Positions 34,178 through 43,247 of a stretch of 64,000 nt of DNA are shown one piece after another. The DNA is from JACKCP01 sp034007295 (GTDB lineage: Bacteria; Desulfobacterota; Desulfobacteria; Desulfobacterales; JACKCP01). Location of the stretch: assembly GCA_034007295.1 (NCBI GenBank), contig JAVERC010000010.1:1-64000 (forward strand), written 5' to 3'. The translations under genes were made by a program, and so were the position numbers. Positions within the stretch are counted from its first letter, which is position 1. Every line of letters starts with the position of its first letter. The notes below the pieces were generated by a model that did not search any database, was not told the origin of the DNA, and saw nothing but the letters and a program-made list of their open reading frames with translations.

Positions 34178-35806
34178 TTAAATATTTTTTTTAATGGAAA
34201 TCGCAGCTGTTTGAGCAGTAACAAGACATCCCCCTAAAAAAGTTCCTTCAAGTGAGCCCTGGCCGTGAATTCCACCTCCTCCAAATCCAGCTGTTTCTCC
34301 AATTGCATAAAGACCTTTTAAAGGTTTGCCTGCAGGAGATAGAACACGGCTTTCAAGATCTGTTACAACACCTCCAAGGCTTTTTCTGGTAAGAATAAAT
34401 TCTCTTATTGCAATTAATGGTCTTGCAAACGGATCTAAAATTGTCTGTAGATTACAGGTTCTGAGTCTGTCGCCCTTATATCTTCTGTATGAGTCAATTC
34501 TTCTTAATTGATCATCATTTATTAAGTTTTTACCTCTTTTTATTCTTGAATCATAATTTTTTAACTCAGATTTTAATATAGATTTGTCAATTTTAAAATC
34601 AGGCTCAAGATAATTCATTTTTTCAACAAGTTCTTCAACAGTATTTGCAACAATAAAATCATCACACTCTCTGGAAAGTCTTTTTACAAGCTCTCTGTTT
34701 CCAAAAACAAGTTCTTTTAAAAGCTTTAGTTTTTTCATTTTTCTAAAGGATGTCATATAATCGCATCCTGAAACAGCAAGCTCTTTTTTTGCAATTTTAA
34801 AATTCATTATCTGCCATGAAAATTTTCCTGGCTGTTTTAAAATTTCATCAACAAGAAATTTTGTATCTGTATATCCCATTAAAGGAGACGGGCCGATCCT
34901 TTTGCCCAGAGCATTTATCCATACAGCAGATTTTGGCGGTACAAGGCTTAATCCATGGTTTTCCCTTAAAGAATCAGGGTAATGAACTCCGGCTGCATAA
35001 TGCCATTGGTTTTGAAGATTTTTAAGGTGTCCTCCTGCTTCTTCAACAGCAAAATGAACTGTTCCGTCAGCAAATTTATGTGAGCCATTTAAAAGTCTTG
35101 TTGGAAGCTCGCCTCGCTCATTTGCCGGCCAGAATTTTTTGACAAGTGAAAGATCTCCTCCGCAGATTCCCCCTGAGGCTGCAATTACAAAATCTGATTT
35201 TACTTCAAATGGTGCATGGGTTGACTCAATTATTCCAGAACATCCATTAATCTGGCCTGAGGTTTTAATGAAATTATTAACTCTGTGTCTGAATTTGAAT
35301 GAAAGATTGGCTACATTTGGATGGTCACCAATGGCTTTTAATATTTTTTTTATAATTTCAAATCCTGTTCCCCAGGCTATATGCCATCGAGGAACTGTAT
35401 TTCCAGGTTCAAACATTCCCCTTTCAGGCCAGTTTACAACCGGTAGAAATTTCACGCCTTTGTGTGTAAGCCATTCATAAATATATTTTACTGAATATTC
35501 TATATATTTTTTTGCCCATTCCTTCTGGAGCTGGGAGTTTGAGTCAAAATTTGCATATCTTTGCCAGTCTTCATATGCAAGCTCAAATGAGTCCTTAATT
35601 CCGGATTTTCTCTGCAAGGGAGTATCAACAGCCATTATCCCTCCAAATGATTCCTTTGCAAGCCCCCCAAGTCTTTCCTGATTGTCACGGTCTAAGATAA
35701 GTATTTTTTTCCCTGTATCCAGAAGCTCAAAAGCAGCAGCAAGGCCGGCTATGCCTCCTCCAATAATTACAATATCAGCAGTGTATCTTTTAGTTAAGTG
35801 GGGCAT
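34178..35806 (-). CDS. FAD-dependent dehydrogenase of the fumarate reductase/ketosteroid dehydrogenase superfamily
   Basis: 542 aa. N-terminal FAD site 'DIVIIGGGIAGLAAAFELLDTGKKILILDRD'-type Rossmann fold; 'GGVVTDLESRVL...PLKGLYAIGETAGFGGGGIHGQGSLEGTFLGGCLV' is the C-terminal flavin region. It matches the 'FAD-binding dehydrogenase' group annotated in many proteobacteria; the substrate is unknown. GGAG lies 7-8 nt before the ATG. Monocistronic; no steroid-degradation genes are nearby, so a ketosteroid role should not be assumed. Confidence 0.83.
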   Translation of the reverse strand: MPHLTKRYTADIVIIGGGIAGLAAAFELLDTGKKILILDRDNQERLGGLAKESFGGIMAVDTPLQRKSGIKDSFELAYEDWQRYANFDSNSQLQKEWAKKYIEYSVKYIYEWLTHKGVKFLPVVNWPERGMFEPGNTVPRWHIAWGTGFEIIKKILKAIGDHPNVANLSFKFRHRVNNFIKTSGQINGCSGIIESTHAPFEVKSDFVIAASGGICGGDLSLVKKFWPANERGELPTRLLNGSHKFADGTVHFAVEEAGGHLKNLQNQWHYAAGVHYPDSLRENHGLSLVPPKSAVWINALGKRIGPSPLMGYTDTKFLVDEILKQPGKFSWQIMNFKIAKKELAVSGCDYMTSFRKMKKLKLLKELVFGNRELVKRLSRECDDFIVANTVEELVEKMNYLEPDFKIDKSILKSELKNYDSRIKRGKNLINDDQLRRIDSYRRYKGDRLRTCNLQTILDPFARPLIAIREFILTRKSLGGVVTDLESRVLSPAGKPLKGLYAIGETAGFGGGGIHGQGSLEGTFLGGCLVTAQTAAISIKKNI

Positions 35807-35943
35807 ATTTAACTCCGGAAATTAAATTATATGGTTTGAATTTTTTTGAAGAATTAATTGATGAAATTTTGCATTTAATTGTGTTCGAGGTCAAGGCTTA
35901 AATTTTATTTCCATTTAAATTATGAGTAATATATGAATATTTC

Positions 35944-35971
35944 TTGACAGGATTTTAAAATAGTGTATTTT
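35944..35971 (+). promoter_or_regulatory. trp operon promoter
   Basis: -35 TTGACA (35944-35949), 16-bp spacer, -10 TATTTT (35966-35971). Transcription would start near 35978, about 37 nt before the trp leader peptide. No clear TrpR operator palindrome was recognised over it. Confidence 0.7.
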
Positions 35972-36014
35972 TTTTTGCAGAATGTTTCTATTGGAAGAAA
36001 CAAGAGAGGGCGAA

Positions 36015-36095
36015 ATGAAAGAAAAAAATACAAAAATAAGCAAAAATTATTCATGTTGGTGGCGTCTTTGCACATATGGGGTGGAGCCGCTCTAA
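36015..36095 (+). CDS. trpL: trp operon leader peptide
   Basis: 26-residue peptide with tandem tryptophan codons at positions 15-16 (...NYSCWWRLCTYG...), preceded by 'agaggg'. Ribosome stalling at the UGG pair when charged tRNA-Trp is scarce would favour the antiterminator. The stop codon lies just before the first downstream stem partner. Far too short for most gene finders but unmistakable in context. Confidence 0.93.
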   Translation: MKEKNTKISKNYSCWWRLCTYGVEPL

Positions 36096-36187
36096 GCTTT
36101 TATTCCGGCTCCGCATTTTGCCGCGGTTCCGGTATTATATAATTTGATTTAAACCGCGGGTTTTTAACTCTGCGGTTTTTTTATTTT
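36082..36187 (+). terminator. trp attenuator (alternative RNA hairpins)
   Basis: Segments: 1 'ggagccg' in the end of trpL pairs with 'cggctcc' at about 36105; 2 'ccgcggtt' (36121-36128) can pair with 3 'aaccgcgg' (36152-36159) as antiterminator; 3 'aaaccgc' (36151-36157) pairs with 4 'gcggttt' (36172-36178) followed by a T-run as terminator. Segment 3 is shared, so the structures are mutually exclusive, exactly as in classical attenuation. Confidence 0.9.
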
Positions 36188-36199
36188 TAAGGAGATAAA

Positions 36200-37684
36200 A
36201 TGGAATTAAAATCTTTTCCTTCCAAGGGTTTGTTTGTTGAACTTGCAAAGGATTATAATGTTATACCAGTATGCAAAACCATACTTGCCGATTCTGATAC
36301 TCCGGTTTCGCTTTTACGAAAATCGTTTACACCGGGCCTTCCTCTTTTTCTTCTTGAAAGTGTGGAGGGCGGAGAAAAATTTGGAAGATTTAGTTTTTTG
36401 GGTATTTCAGCAAGATATATTGTAAAGGTTTTTAAGGATAAAATAAGGGTTTCAGGTTTAAATCATATTGATGAGTTTGAACACAACAATGACCCTTTTA
36501 ATGCTTTAAGGGAGTTTTCGTCACAGTTTAAGGCTGCTCCAATAAAGGAAATTGAAGGTTTTTATTCAGGTCTTGTTGGTTACATGACCTATGAAATGAT
36601 TTCTTTTATAGAAAAAATACCAAACAAACTTCCTGCAAATGAACCTTTGGCACTTTTTATGGTTCCTGACTCAATGCTTGTTTTTGATAATGTTTCACAC
36701 ACAGTAACCCTTGTTTCAGTTGCTTTTCTTGAAAAAGGTTCAGATTCTGCAACAGTATATAATGCAGTCCTTTCAAGACTTGATGGAATCATGTCTGTAA
36801 TTGAATCAGATGTACCTCCAATTGAAAGAGAAGAAATTTCAGAGATTACAGGGCTTACTCCACTGTGCGAAAAAAGCGATTATCTTGAAAAAGTTGAAAA
36901 AATAAAAAACCATATTCATGAAGGGGATATTATTCAGGCAGTAATTTCACAGCCTTTTACAGCTCCTTTGTTTTTTGATCCTGTTTCACTTTACCGTGCA
37001 CAAAGATATATAAATCCTTCTCCCTATCTTTTTTATTTTCAGTGCGATGATATTTCAATTGCAGGTTCCTCACCTGAAACAATGGTAAAGGTTCAAAAAG
37101 GACAGGCAACGCTAAGGCCCATTGCAGGAACAAGGCCAAGAGGCAGCAGTGAGCAGGAAGACAGGAAGCTTGCGGACGATCTTCTAAAGGATGAAAAGGA
37201 AAAGGCAGAGCATTTAATGCTTGTTGACCTTGGAAGAAACGATCTTGGAAGAATAGCAGAAACAGGAAGTGTTCAGGTAACAGATCTCATGTTTATTGAA
37301 AGATATTCCCATGTAATGCATCTGGTATCAAATATTGAATGCACTATTAAAAAAGAGATGGATGTTTGGGATGTAATTAAGGCATGTTTTCCGGCCGGAA
37401 CTCTTTCAGGTGCTCCAAAGGTAAGGGCCATGGAGCTTATTTCAAAGTATGAGGATTATCCAAGAGGGCCTTATGGCGGAGCAGTGGGTTATATTGATTT
37501 TAACGGCAATATGGATTTTGCAATAACAATAAGAACAGCAGTTATAAAAGATAATCAGGTAATAGTAAGGGCAGGTGCAGGAATTGTAGCAGACTCAGTA
37601 CCTGAAACTGAATATGAAGAAACAATAAACAAGGCAAAGTCAATTGAGCGTGCTGTAAATCTTATTGGAAGGAGTCTGATATGA
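36200..37684 (+). CDS. trpE: Anthranilate synthase component I
   Basis: Converts chorismate to anthranilate with ammonia from TrpG. 494 aa. The tryptophan feedback motif 'LLESVEGGEKFGRFSF' is near the N-terminus; the chorismate-binding domain shows 'GDIIQAVISQPF', 'SSPETMVKV', 'PIAGTRPRG', 'LVDLGRNDLGRIA' and 'CFPAGTLSGAPKVRAMELI'. AAGGAG precedes the ATG. First structural gene after the attenuator; it overlaps trpG by 4 bp. Confidence 0.97.
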   Translation: MELKSFPSKGLFVELAKDYNVIPVCKTILADSDTPVSLLRKSFTPGLPLFLLESVEGGEKFGRFSFLGISARYIVKVFKDKIRVSGLNHIDEFEHNNDPFNALREFSSQFKAAPIKEIEGFYSGLVGYMTYEMISFIEKIPNKLPANEPLALFMVPDSMLVFDNVSHTVTLVSVAFLEKGSDSATVYNAVLSRLDGIMSVIESDVPPIEREEISEITGLTPLCEKSDYLEKVEKIKNHIHEGDIIQAVISQPFTAPLFFDPVSLYRAQRYINPSPYLFYFQCDDISIAGSSPETMVKVQKGQATLRPIAGTRPRGSSEQEDRKLADDLLKDEKEKAEHLMLVDLGRNDLGRIAETGSVQVTDLMFIERYSHVMHLVSNIECTIKKEMDVWDVIKACFPAGTLSGAPKVRAMELISKYEDYPRGPYGGAVGYIDFNGNMDFAITIRTAVIKDNQVIVRAGAGIVADSVPETEYEETINKAKSIERAVNLIGRSLI

Positions 37685-38268
37685 TTTTGATGATAGATAA
37701 TTATGATTCTTTTACCTACAACCTTGTCCAGTATCTTTCAGGTTTTGATGAAGAGGTAATGGTAAGAAGAAATGATGAAATAACAATAAATGAAATTAAA
37801 AATCTTGATCTAGAAGCAATTGTTATTTCTCCAGGGCCTGGAAGACCAGAAAATGCAGGAATTTCAGTAGATATTATAAATGAGTTTAAAGGAAAAATTC
37901 CAATTCTTGGAGTATGCCTTGGTCATCAGGCAATAGCTTTTGCATTTGGCGGAGAAATTATTCATGCAAAAAAACTTATGCACGGCAAATCTTCAATGAT
38001 TACAGGTGATGAAAAAGGTGTTTTTACAGGAATTAAAAAGCCTGTTCAGGTAATGAGATATCACTCCCTTGCAGTAAATAAAAACAGCCTTCCTGACTGT
38101 TTTGAAATTTCAGCTCTTACAGAAGATGGAGAAATAATGGGGTTAAGACATAAAGAATATTTAATCGAGGGAATTCAGTTTCATCCAGAATCAATCATGA
38201 CACCTCAGGGAAAGAGAATGCTCAGAAATTTTATTAAAATATCAAAAAACTCTCTGGCTTTGAATTGA
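37681..38268 (+). CDS. trpG: Anthranilate synthase glutaminase component II
   Basis: 195-aa class I glutamine amidotransferase: 'DNYDSFTYNLVQY', 'ISPGPGRPENAG', nucleophile Cys in 'GVCLGHQ', and His-Glu in 'GIQFHPES'. Supplies ammonia to TrpE. The two ATGA-coupled genes ensure balanced subunits. In other bacteria this subunit is often shared with p-aminobenzoate synthase (PabA). Confidence 0.96.
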   Translation: MILMIDNYDSFTYNLVQYLSGFDEEVMVRRNDEITINEIKNLDLEAIVISPGPGRPENAGISVDIINEFKGKIPILGVCLGHQAIAFAFGGEIIHAKKLMHGKSSMITGDEKGVFTGIKKPVQVMRYHSLAVNKNSLPDCFEISALTEDGEIMGLRHKEYLIEGIQFHPESIMTPQGKRMLRNFIKISKNSLALN

Positions 38269-38291
38269 AAAAGTCTGCTTAGATAAAAACA

Positions 38292-38388
38292 GATGCCGGG
38301 TTTCTATGAGCCTCATTCTCGCTAATGCTTTGAGGCAAGAGAAATAAAAGCTTTTTCTCTTGAAACCGGCCCATAGAAACCCGGCATC
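38292..38388 (+). other. Large nested stem-loop between trpG and trpD
   Basis: A perfect 17-bp outer stem (gatgccgggtttctatg / catagaaacccggcatc) encloses two inner hairpins: gcctca / tgaggc (38310-38336) and aagagaaa / tttctctt (38337-38361). Together they form a three-way junction. A second 'gaaaccgg' at 38362-38369 could compete for the outer arm. It is richer in G+C than its surroundings. It lies in the only gap of the otherwise overlapping trp operon. There is no T-run, so not a simple terminator. Confidence 0.8.
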
Positions 38389-38436
38389 CGTTACCTTAAA
38401 CTGCTACCAAAATTTTAATTTAATAAAGGAGAATAA

Positions 38437-39459
38437 ATGTCTTTAAAACCATATCTTAAAAAACTTGTATCAGGGAATGATTTAAGTGAAATGGAAATGA
38501 AAGAAGGCATGGATATAATTTTTTCGGGAAATGCCTTTGAATCCCAGATTGGTGCTTTTTTAGCTGCTCTTGCACTAAAAAAGGAAACCTATCTTGAAGT
38601 TGCAGGTGCTGCCCGTTCCATGAGGGAAAATGCACTTAAAATTCAGACTCCGGGGCAAAATGTAATTGATACATGCGGAACAGGCGGAGACGGAATGAGC
38701 ACATTCAATATTTCAACAACTGTTGCTTTTGTTGCAGCAGGAGCAGGAGCGGTTGTTGCAAAGCATGGAAACAGGTCAATTACAAGCAAAAGCGGAAGTG
38801 CAGATGTTTTGGAAGCACTTAATGTAAAAATTGATGTAGACCCTGAAATTGCAGAAGAATGCATATTTGAAACAGGCCTTTGTTTTCTTTTTGCACCAAG
38901 ATTTCACGGAGCCATGAAATATGCTGCAAAAGTAAGAAAAGATGTTGGATTTAAAAGTATTTTCAATATGCTTGGGCCCCTTACAAATCCGGCCGGAACA
39001 AGGTGTCAGTTAATAGGAGTTTTTGCACCCGAACTTACAGAAATGTTTGCTCTTGCTCTGAAGGAACTTGGGTCAAGAAGAGTTTTTATTGCACACGGCC
39101 ATGACGGGCTTGATGAAATTTCTGTTTGTGCTCCAACAAGAATTTCAGAACTAAACAATGACTCAGTTAAAACCTATGACTTAAATCCTGAAAAATATTT
39201 TAAGGAACTGGCAAAAAAAGAATCAATCATGGGCGGAACTCCACAGGAAAATGCTGAAATTACAAAAAATATTTTGCTTGGTAAAGAAAGCGGTCCAAAA
39301 CAAAATATTGTTCTTTTAAATTCAGCGGCAGCTCTTGTTGCAGCAGGTATTTGTGATTCAATTGAAGAAGGTCTTGAGCTTTCAAGGGATTCAATTAGTT
39401 CAGGAAAAGCATATCAAAAGCTTGAAGCCTTAAGAGATTTTACAAATGAAAACGGATAA
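38437..39459 (+). CDS. trpD: Anthranilate phosphoribosyltransferase
   Basis: 340 aa, normal length. PRPP-binding 'DTCGTGGDGMSTFNISTT' and 'KHGNRSITSKSGSADVLEALN' motifs, with 'NMLGPLTNPAG' and 'VAHGHDGLDE'-type ('IAHGHDGLDEIS') segments. Joins anthranilate to PRPP. AAAGGAG precedes the ATG, giving it an independent strong ribosome site after the structured gap. Confidence 0.96.
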   Translation: MSLKPYLKKLVSGNDLSEMEMKEGMDIIFSGNAFESQIGAFLAALALKKETYLEVAGAARSMRENALKIQTPGQNVIDTCGTGGDGMSTFNISTTVAFVAAGAGAVVAKHGNRSITSKSGSADVLEALNVKIDVDPEIAEECIFETGLCFLFAPRFHGAMKYAAKVRKDVGFKSIFNMLGPLTNPAGTRCQLIGVFAPELTEMFALALKELGSRRVFIAHGHDGLDEISVCAPTRISELNNDSVKTYDLNPEKYFKELAKKESIMGGTPQENAEITKNILLGKESGPKQNIVLLNSAAALVAAGICDSIEEGLELSRDSISSGKAYQKLEALRDFTNENG

Positions 39460-39463
39460 TAAA

Positions 39464-40291
39464 ATGTCTATTTTAGAAAAAATAGTTGAGCAAAAAAAAA
39501 TAGAAATAGAAAAGCTCAAAAAGGAAAAACCTCTTAATCTTTTTTTACCTGAAATTAAAATGGGAAAAGATTTTTTTCTGAACAAAAACAGTTCACAAAT
39601 TCAGATTATTGCTGAAATTAAAAGAGCTTCTCCCTCAAAAGGGGATATTTGTCTTAATTTAGATCCTGAAAAAAAATCAAAGGAATATCAGTCAGGCGGT
39701 GCTTCAGCTGTTTCAGTATTAACTGAAAACGCTTTTTTTAAAGGAAGCATGGATGATTTTTTAGAGGTTAAAAAAAGTGTTTCCATTCCTTTACTTAGAA
39801 AGGATTTTATAATTGATGAGTATCAGGTTTATGAATCGGCATATTTCAATGCAGACTGCATTTTACTTATTGCAAGAATCCTTGAGGAAAAAGAGCTTAT
39901 AAATCTTTATGAAAAAGCTTTGTCATTAAAAATTGTTCCACTTGTTGAAATTTATTCTGATGATGACCTTGAAAAGATTAAAAGCCTTAAAAATACTTTT
40001 ATAGGTATTAACAACAGAAATCTGGAAAATTTTAATACTTCTCTTGATAATGTGCTTTTCATGGCTGAAAAAATTAATTCTTCAAATCATATAATTTCCT
40101 TAAGCGGAATAAACTCGGCAGATGATGCAAAATATCTTTTTGATCGCGGAATAAAAAATTTTTTAATAGGCGAATACCTTTCAAAGTCTGAAAATTCATC
40201 TGAAAAAATTAAGGAAATTTTATCTGTGTGTAATTTATCAGATTTTAAATTGTCAGATTTTAAATTATCTGGGTGCAAAAATGATGACTAA
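39464..40291 (+). CDS. trpC: Indole-3-glycerol phosphate synthase
   Basis: TIM barrel: 'IAEIKRASPSKGDI', 'LTENAFFKGSMDDF', 'LLRKDFIIDEYQVYES', 'GINNRNLENF', 'SLSGINSADDAK'. I prefer the ATG at 39464, with GGA upstream and directly after the trpD stop; an ATG at 39446 inside trpD is possible. The C-terminus carries a short tandem duplication (SDFKLSDFKLS), encoded by repeated 'tcagattttaaattg', probably replication slippage in the tail. Confidence 0.94.
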   Translation: MSILEKIVEQKKIEIEKLKKEKPLNLFLPEIKMGKDFFLNKNSSQIQIIAEIKRASPSKGDICLNLDPEKKSKEYQSGGASAVSVLTENAFFKGSMDDFLEVKKSVSIPLLRKDFIIDEYQVYESAYFNADCILLIARILEEKELINLYEKALSLKIVPLVEIYSDDDLEKIKSLKNTFIGINNRNLENFNTSLDNVLFMAEKINSSNHIISLSGINSADDAKYLFDRGIKNFLIGEYLSKSENSSEKIKEILSVCNLSDFKLSDFKLSGCKNDD

Positions 40292-40949
40292 TCCTGAAGT
40301 TAAAATATGCGGAATAACAAATATTGAAGATGCCATTTTTTGTGCAGAAAACTTAATTGACTGCCTTGGTTTTGTTTACTTTGAAAAAAGTAAAAGATTT
40401 ATTACTCCAAAACTTACAGGTGAAATTACAGAAAAGCTTGAAAATATCTCTTTTGCAGGAGTTTTTGTTGATTCTCCAATTGATTATGTTCTTGAAGCTG
40501 TAGAAATCGGAAACCTTGATATTATTCAGCTACACGGAAAAGAATCTGCTCAGTATGTAAAAGAGTTAAAGAAAAGTACAAGGGCAAAAATAGTAAAATG
40601 TCTTTATATAAATGATGAGCCAAACATTCAAAAAATTGATGAATACAAAGAATTTGTTCATGCATTTATAATTGAGGCAGAAAAAAGTATTCTTCCAGGC
40701 GGTAATGGAATTGACTGGGATTATTCAAAATTATCTGAACTTTCAAAAAAATATAAAATTATTTCAGCCGGTGGAATAAATCCCTTAAACTTTGAAAAAG
40801 CTGTAAATTCAAGTGGATGCAGTGCTTTTGATATGAGTTCGGGAGTTGAGGTTTCACCTGGAATAAAAAATCATCAAAAAATTAAGCAGATAGCTGACTT
40901 AAAAAATAAAATACAAATTAAAAATAATTACGGGAGAATTTTTTCATGA
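40281..40949 (+). CDS. trpF: Phosphoribosylanthranilate isomerase
   Basis: 222-aa TIM barrel beginning 'VKICGITNIEDA' (catalytic Cys) with 'FVDSPIDYV', 'DIIQLHGKE', and 'GGNGIDWDYSKLS' then 'ISAGGINPLNF'. Isomerises PRA to CdRP. It overlaps trpC by 11 bp and trpB by 4 bp; two adjacent ATG codons at 40281 and 40284 are equally possible starts. The catalytic Asp is in 'AFDMSSGVE'. Confidence 0.94.
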   Translation: MMTNPEVKICGITNIEDAIFCAENLIDCLGFVYFEKSKRFITPKLTGEITEKLENISFAGVFVDSPIDYVLEAVEIGNLDIIQLHGKESAQYVKELKKSTRAKIVKCLYINDEPNIQKIDEYKEFVHAFIIEAEKSILPGGNGIDWDYSKLSELSKKYKIISAGGINPLNFEKAVNSSGCSAFDMSSGVEVSPGIKNHQKIKQIADLKNKIQIKNNYGRIFS

Positions 40950-42169
40950 CATCTCTACCGGATAAAAACGGATATTTTGGAAATTATGGGGGACGTTTTG
41001 TTGGAGAAACCCTTTTTTATGCAATTGAAGAACTTGAAAAAGGTTTTAATAAAATTGTTCCAACTAAGGAATTTCAGGAAGAACTTTACAATCTTTTGTC
41101 AGATTATGCAGGAAGGCCGACCCCTCTTTTTTATGCAAAAAGATTAAGTGAGTATGCAAATGGTGCAAGAATTTATCTTAAAAGGGAAGACCTTTTACAT
41201 ACAGGAGCCCACAAAATAAACAACACAATAGGTCAGGCTCTTTTAGCAAAAAAAATGGGAAAACAAAAAGTTATAGCAGAAACCGGAGCAGGACAGCACG
41301 GAGTTGCAACCGCAACCGCAGCAGCACTTCTTGGACTCGAGTGCAAGGTTTTCATGGGAATAGAAGATATAAGAAGGCAGGCTCCAAATGTTCAGAGAAT
41401 GAATCTTTTAGGTGCAGAAGTTATTCCAGTTGATGAGGGAAGGGGAACTTTGAAGGATGCCATGAATGCCGCTTTAAGATACTGGACTGGTGCTGTTGAA
41501 GATACTTTTTATATAATTGGTTCTGTTGCCGGTCCTCATCCATATCCTTTTATAGTAAGGGAATTTCAGAGAATAATTGGAATTGAAACAAAAGAGCAGG
41601 TTTTAAAACAAACAGGAAAACTCCCAGACCTTTTAATTGCCTGTGTCGGCGGAGGAAGCAATGCAATGGGTCTTTTTTATGATTTTATTGAAACTGACTC
41701 AAAGCTTCTTGGAGTTGAGGCTGCAGGAAAAGGTGTTGACACACATGAGCATGCAGCAACCCTTGGAAAGGGAAGTATAGGGGTTTTGCACGGAAGTAAA
41801 TCATATCTTTTACAAGATGATTTTGGACAGGTTCAGGAAGCATATTCAGTTTCAGCAGGTCTTGATTATCCGGGAGTTGGACCTGAACATTCTTATTTAA
41901 TGGAAACAAAAAGGGCAGATTATATTTCAGTTACAGATGAAGAAGCTCTTGAGGCTTTTCAGCTTCTTGCAAAACTTGAAGGAATTATTCCGGCTCTTGA
42001 AAGTTCCCATGCTGTTGCAGGTGCTTTAAAAGTTGCATCAGATTATAAAAAGGATGATGTGATTGTTGTAAACCTTTCAGGACGAGGTGATAAAGACCTT
42101 AGCAATGCAATTGAAAATATAAAAAATACAGTAAAAAGTTCAGTTTCAGGATCGGGGGCAAAAAAATGA
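40946..42169 (+). CDS. trpB: Tryptophan synthase beta chain
   Basis: 407 aa PLP enzyme joining indole and serine. 'GRPTPLFYAKRLSEY', the PLP lysine in 'GAHKINNTIGQAL' (Lys90), 'AETGAGQHGVATATAAALLGL', the phosphate loop 'CVGGGSNAMG' and 'LDYPGVGPEHS' are all intact. Classical TrpB1 type that channels indole from TrpA. ATGA overlaps on both sides. Confidence 0.97.
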   Translation: MTSLPDKNGYFGNYGGRFVGETLFYAIEELEKGFNKIVPTKEFQEELYNLLSDYAGRPTPLFYAKRLSEYANGARIYLKREDLLHTGAHKINNTIGQALLAKKMGKQKVIAETGAGQHGVATATAAALLGLECKVFMGIEDIRRQAPNVQRMNLLGAEVIPVDEGRGTLKDAMNAALRYWTGAVEDTFYIIGSVAGPHPYPFIVREFQRIIGIETKEQVLKQTGKLPDLLIACVGGGSNAMGLFYDFIETDSKLLGVEAAGKGVDTHEHAATLGKGSIGVLHGSKSYLLQDDFGQVQEAYSVSAGLDYPGVGPEHSYLMETKRADYISVTDEEALEAFQLLAKLEGIIPALESSHAVAGALKVASDYKKDDVIVVNLSGRGDKDLSNAIENIKNTVKSSVSGSGAKK

Positions 42170-42960
42170 TAAGTCTTAAAAATAAGTTTGAATCCTTAAA
42201 GAAAAATAATGAAAAAGCTTTAGTTGGTTTTGTTACAGCAGGTGATCCAAGTCCTGAAATATCAATTGATATAGTTCTTGCCATGGCAGAAAACGGAGTT
42301 GATATAATTGAGCTTGGAATCCCTTTTTCAGATCCTACAGCTGACGGTCCTGTAATTCAGAAATCATCTGAAAGGGCAATAAAAGCAGGGACAAATCTTG
42401 AAAAAGTTTTTGACATGACAAAAAAAATCAGACAAAAAACCAATGTTCCAATAGTTCTTTTTACATATTACAATCCTGTTTTAAGATTTGGTGAAAAAAA
42501 ATTCTGTGAAAAAAGCCTTGAGTGCGGAGCAAACGGAGTCTTGATAGTTGATCTTCCATTTGAGGAAAAATCTTTAATTTCAGATTTTGATCCAGAGAAA
42601 TTTCCAAAAATAAATCTTGCAGCTCCAACAACAAGCGATGAAAGACTTGAAAAAATTTCAAAAAATTCCAGCGGTTTTATTTATCTTGTTTCAAAAACCG
42701 GCATAACAGGATCTGCAGGACTTGACCCTGAACTTACAAAAAAAGATTTTGCAAGAATAAGAAAATACACTGACACTCCTGTATGTATTGGTTTTGGGAT
42801 TAAAACAGATGAAGATGTAAGAAATATTGCAGGCTTTGCAGACGGGGTTGTAATAGGAAGTGCATTTGAATCACTTATTGAAGAAAATTTAGACAAAAAA
42901 AATCTTGCTGAAATTATTGGTAAGAGGGCTGGGGAGTATAAAAAACAAACCTTGTTTTAG
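42166..42960 (+). CDS. trpA: Tryptophan synthase alpha chain
   Basis: 264-aa TIM barrel releasing indole from indole-3-glycerol phosphate. Catalytic Glu in 'DIIELGIPFSDPTADGPVIQ' (Glu and Asp both present), 'VSKTGITGSAGL' and 'CIGFGIKTDEDV' phosphate-binding loops. Overlaps trpB by 4 bp and ends the operon. No strong terminator follows immediately. Confidence 0.96.
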   Translation: MISLKNKFESLKKNNEKALVGFVTAGDPSPEISIDIVLAMAENGVDIIELGIPFSDPTADGPVIQKSSERAIKAGTNLEKVFDMTKKIRQKTNVPIVLFTYYNPVLRFGEKKFCEKSLECGANGVLIVDLPFEEKSLISDFDPEKFPKINLAAPTTSDERLEKISKNSSGFIYLVSKTGITGSAGLDPELTKKDFARIRKYTDTPVCIGFGIKTDEDVRNIAGFADGVVIGSAFESLIEENLDKKNLAEIIGKRAGEYKKQTLF

Positions 42961-42994
42961 TGGATTTTTGTGCTGGATTGCTGTTTATCTGTTT

Positions 42995-43110
42995 CATAGT
43001 CGGTTCTCAAGTTAAAGTCTGGTTACCAGTTTTACTTGGGAACCTTTTTTTCTGATTTAAACTTTCCTGAATTAATAAAATCAGTTTTGCAAAGCCAGTT
43101 GTTTTGTGGC
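42995..43110. repeat. Family C repeat, copy 1
   Basis: Shares 'ttcctgaattaataa', a preceding 'ttgggaacc', and 'aaagccag' with 46470-46605. Non-coding; it lies between trpA and an IS remnant in a gap of about 290 bp without a gene. Confidence 0.45.
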
Positions 43111-43247
43111 AATTCGAAAAATAAAAAATTAAGCATTAAAAATTTAAATAGTGTATTGTGGCACCAGAACTTCTAAAGAAAAAAACAGATAAAATATATG
43201 GTAATTAAGTAATGGTTTCACTGTAACGTTAAAATAAGTTTGAAAAG

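Noticed and set aside
34178..35806. Specific 3-ketosteroid dehydrogenase function
   Set aside because: Only the superfamily fold is clear and no steroid genes are adjacent.
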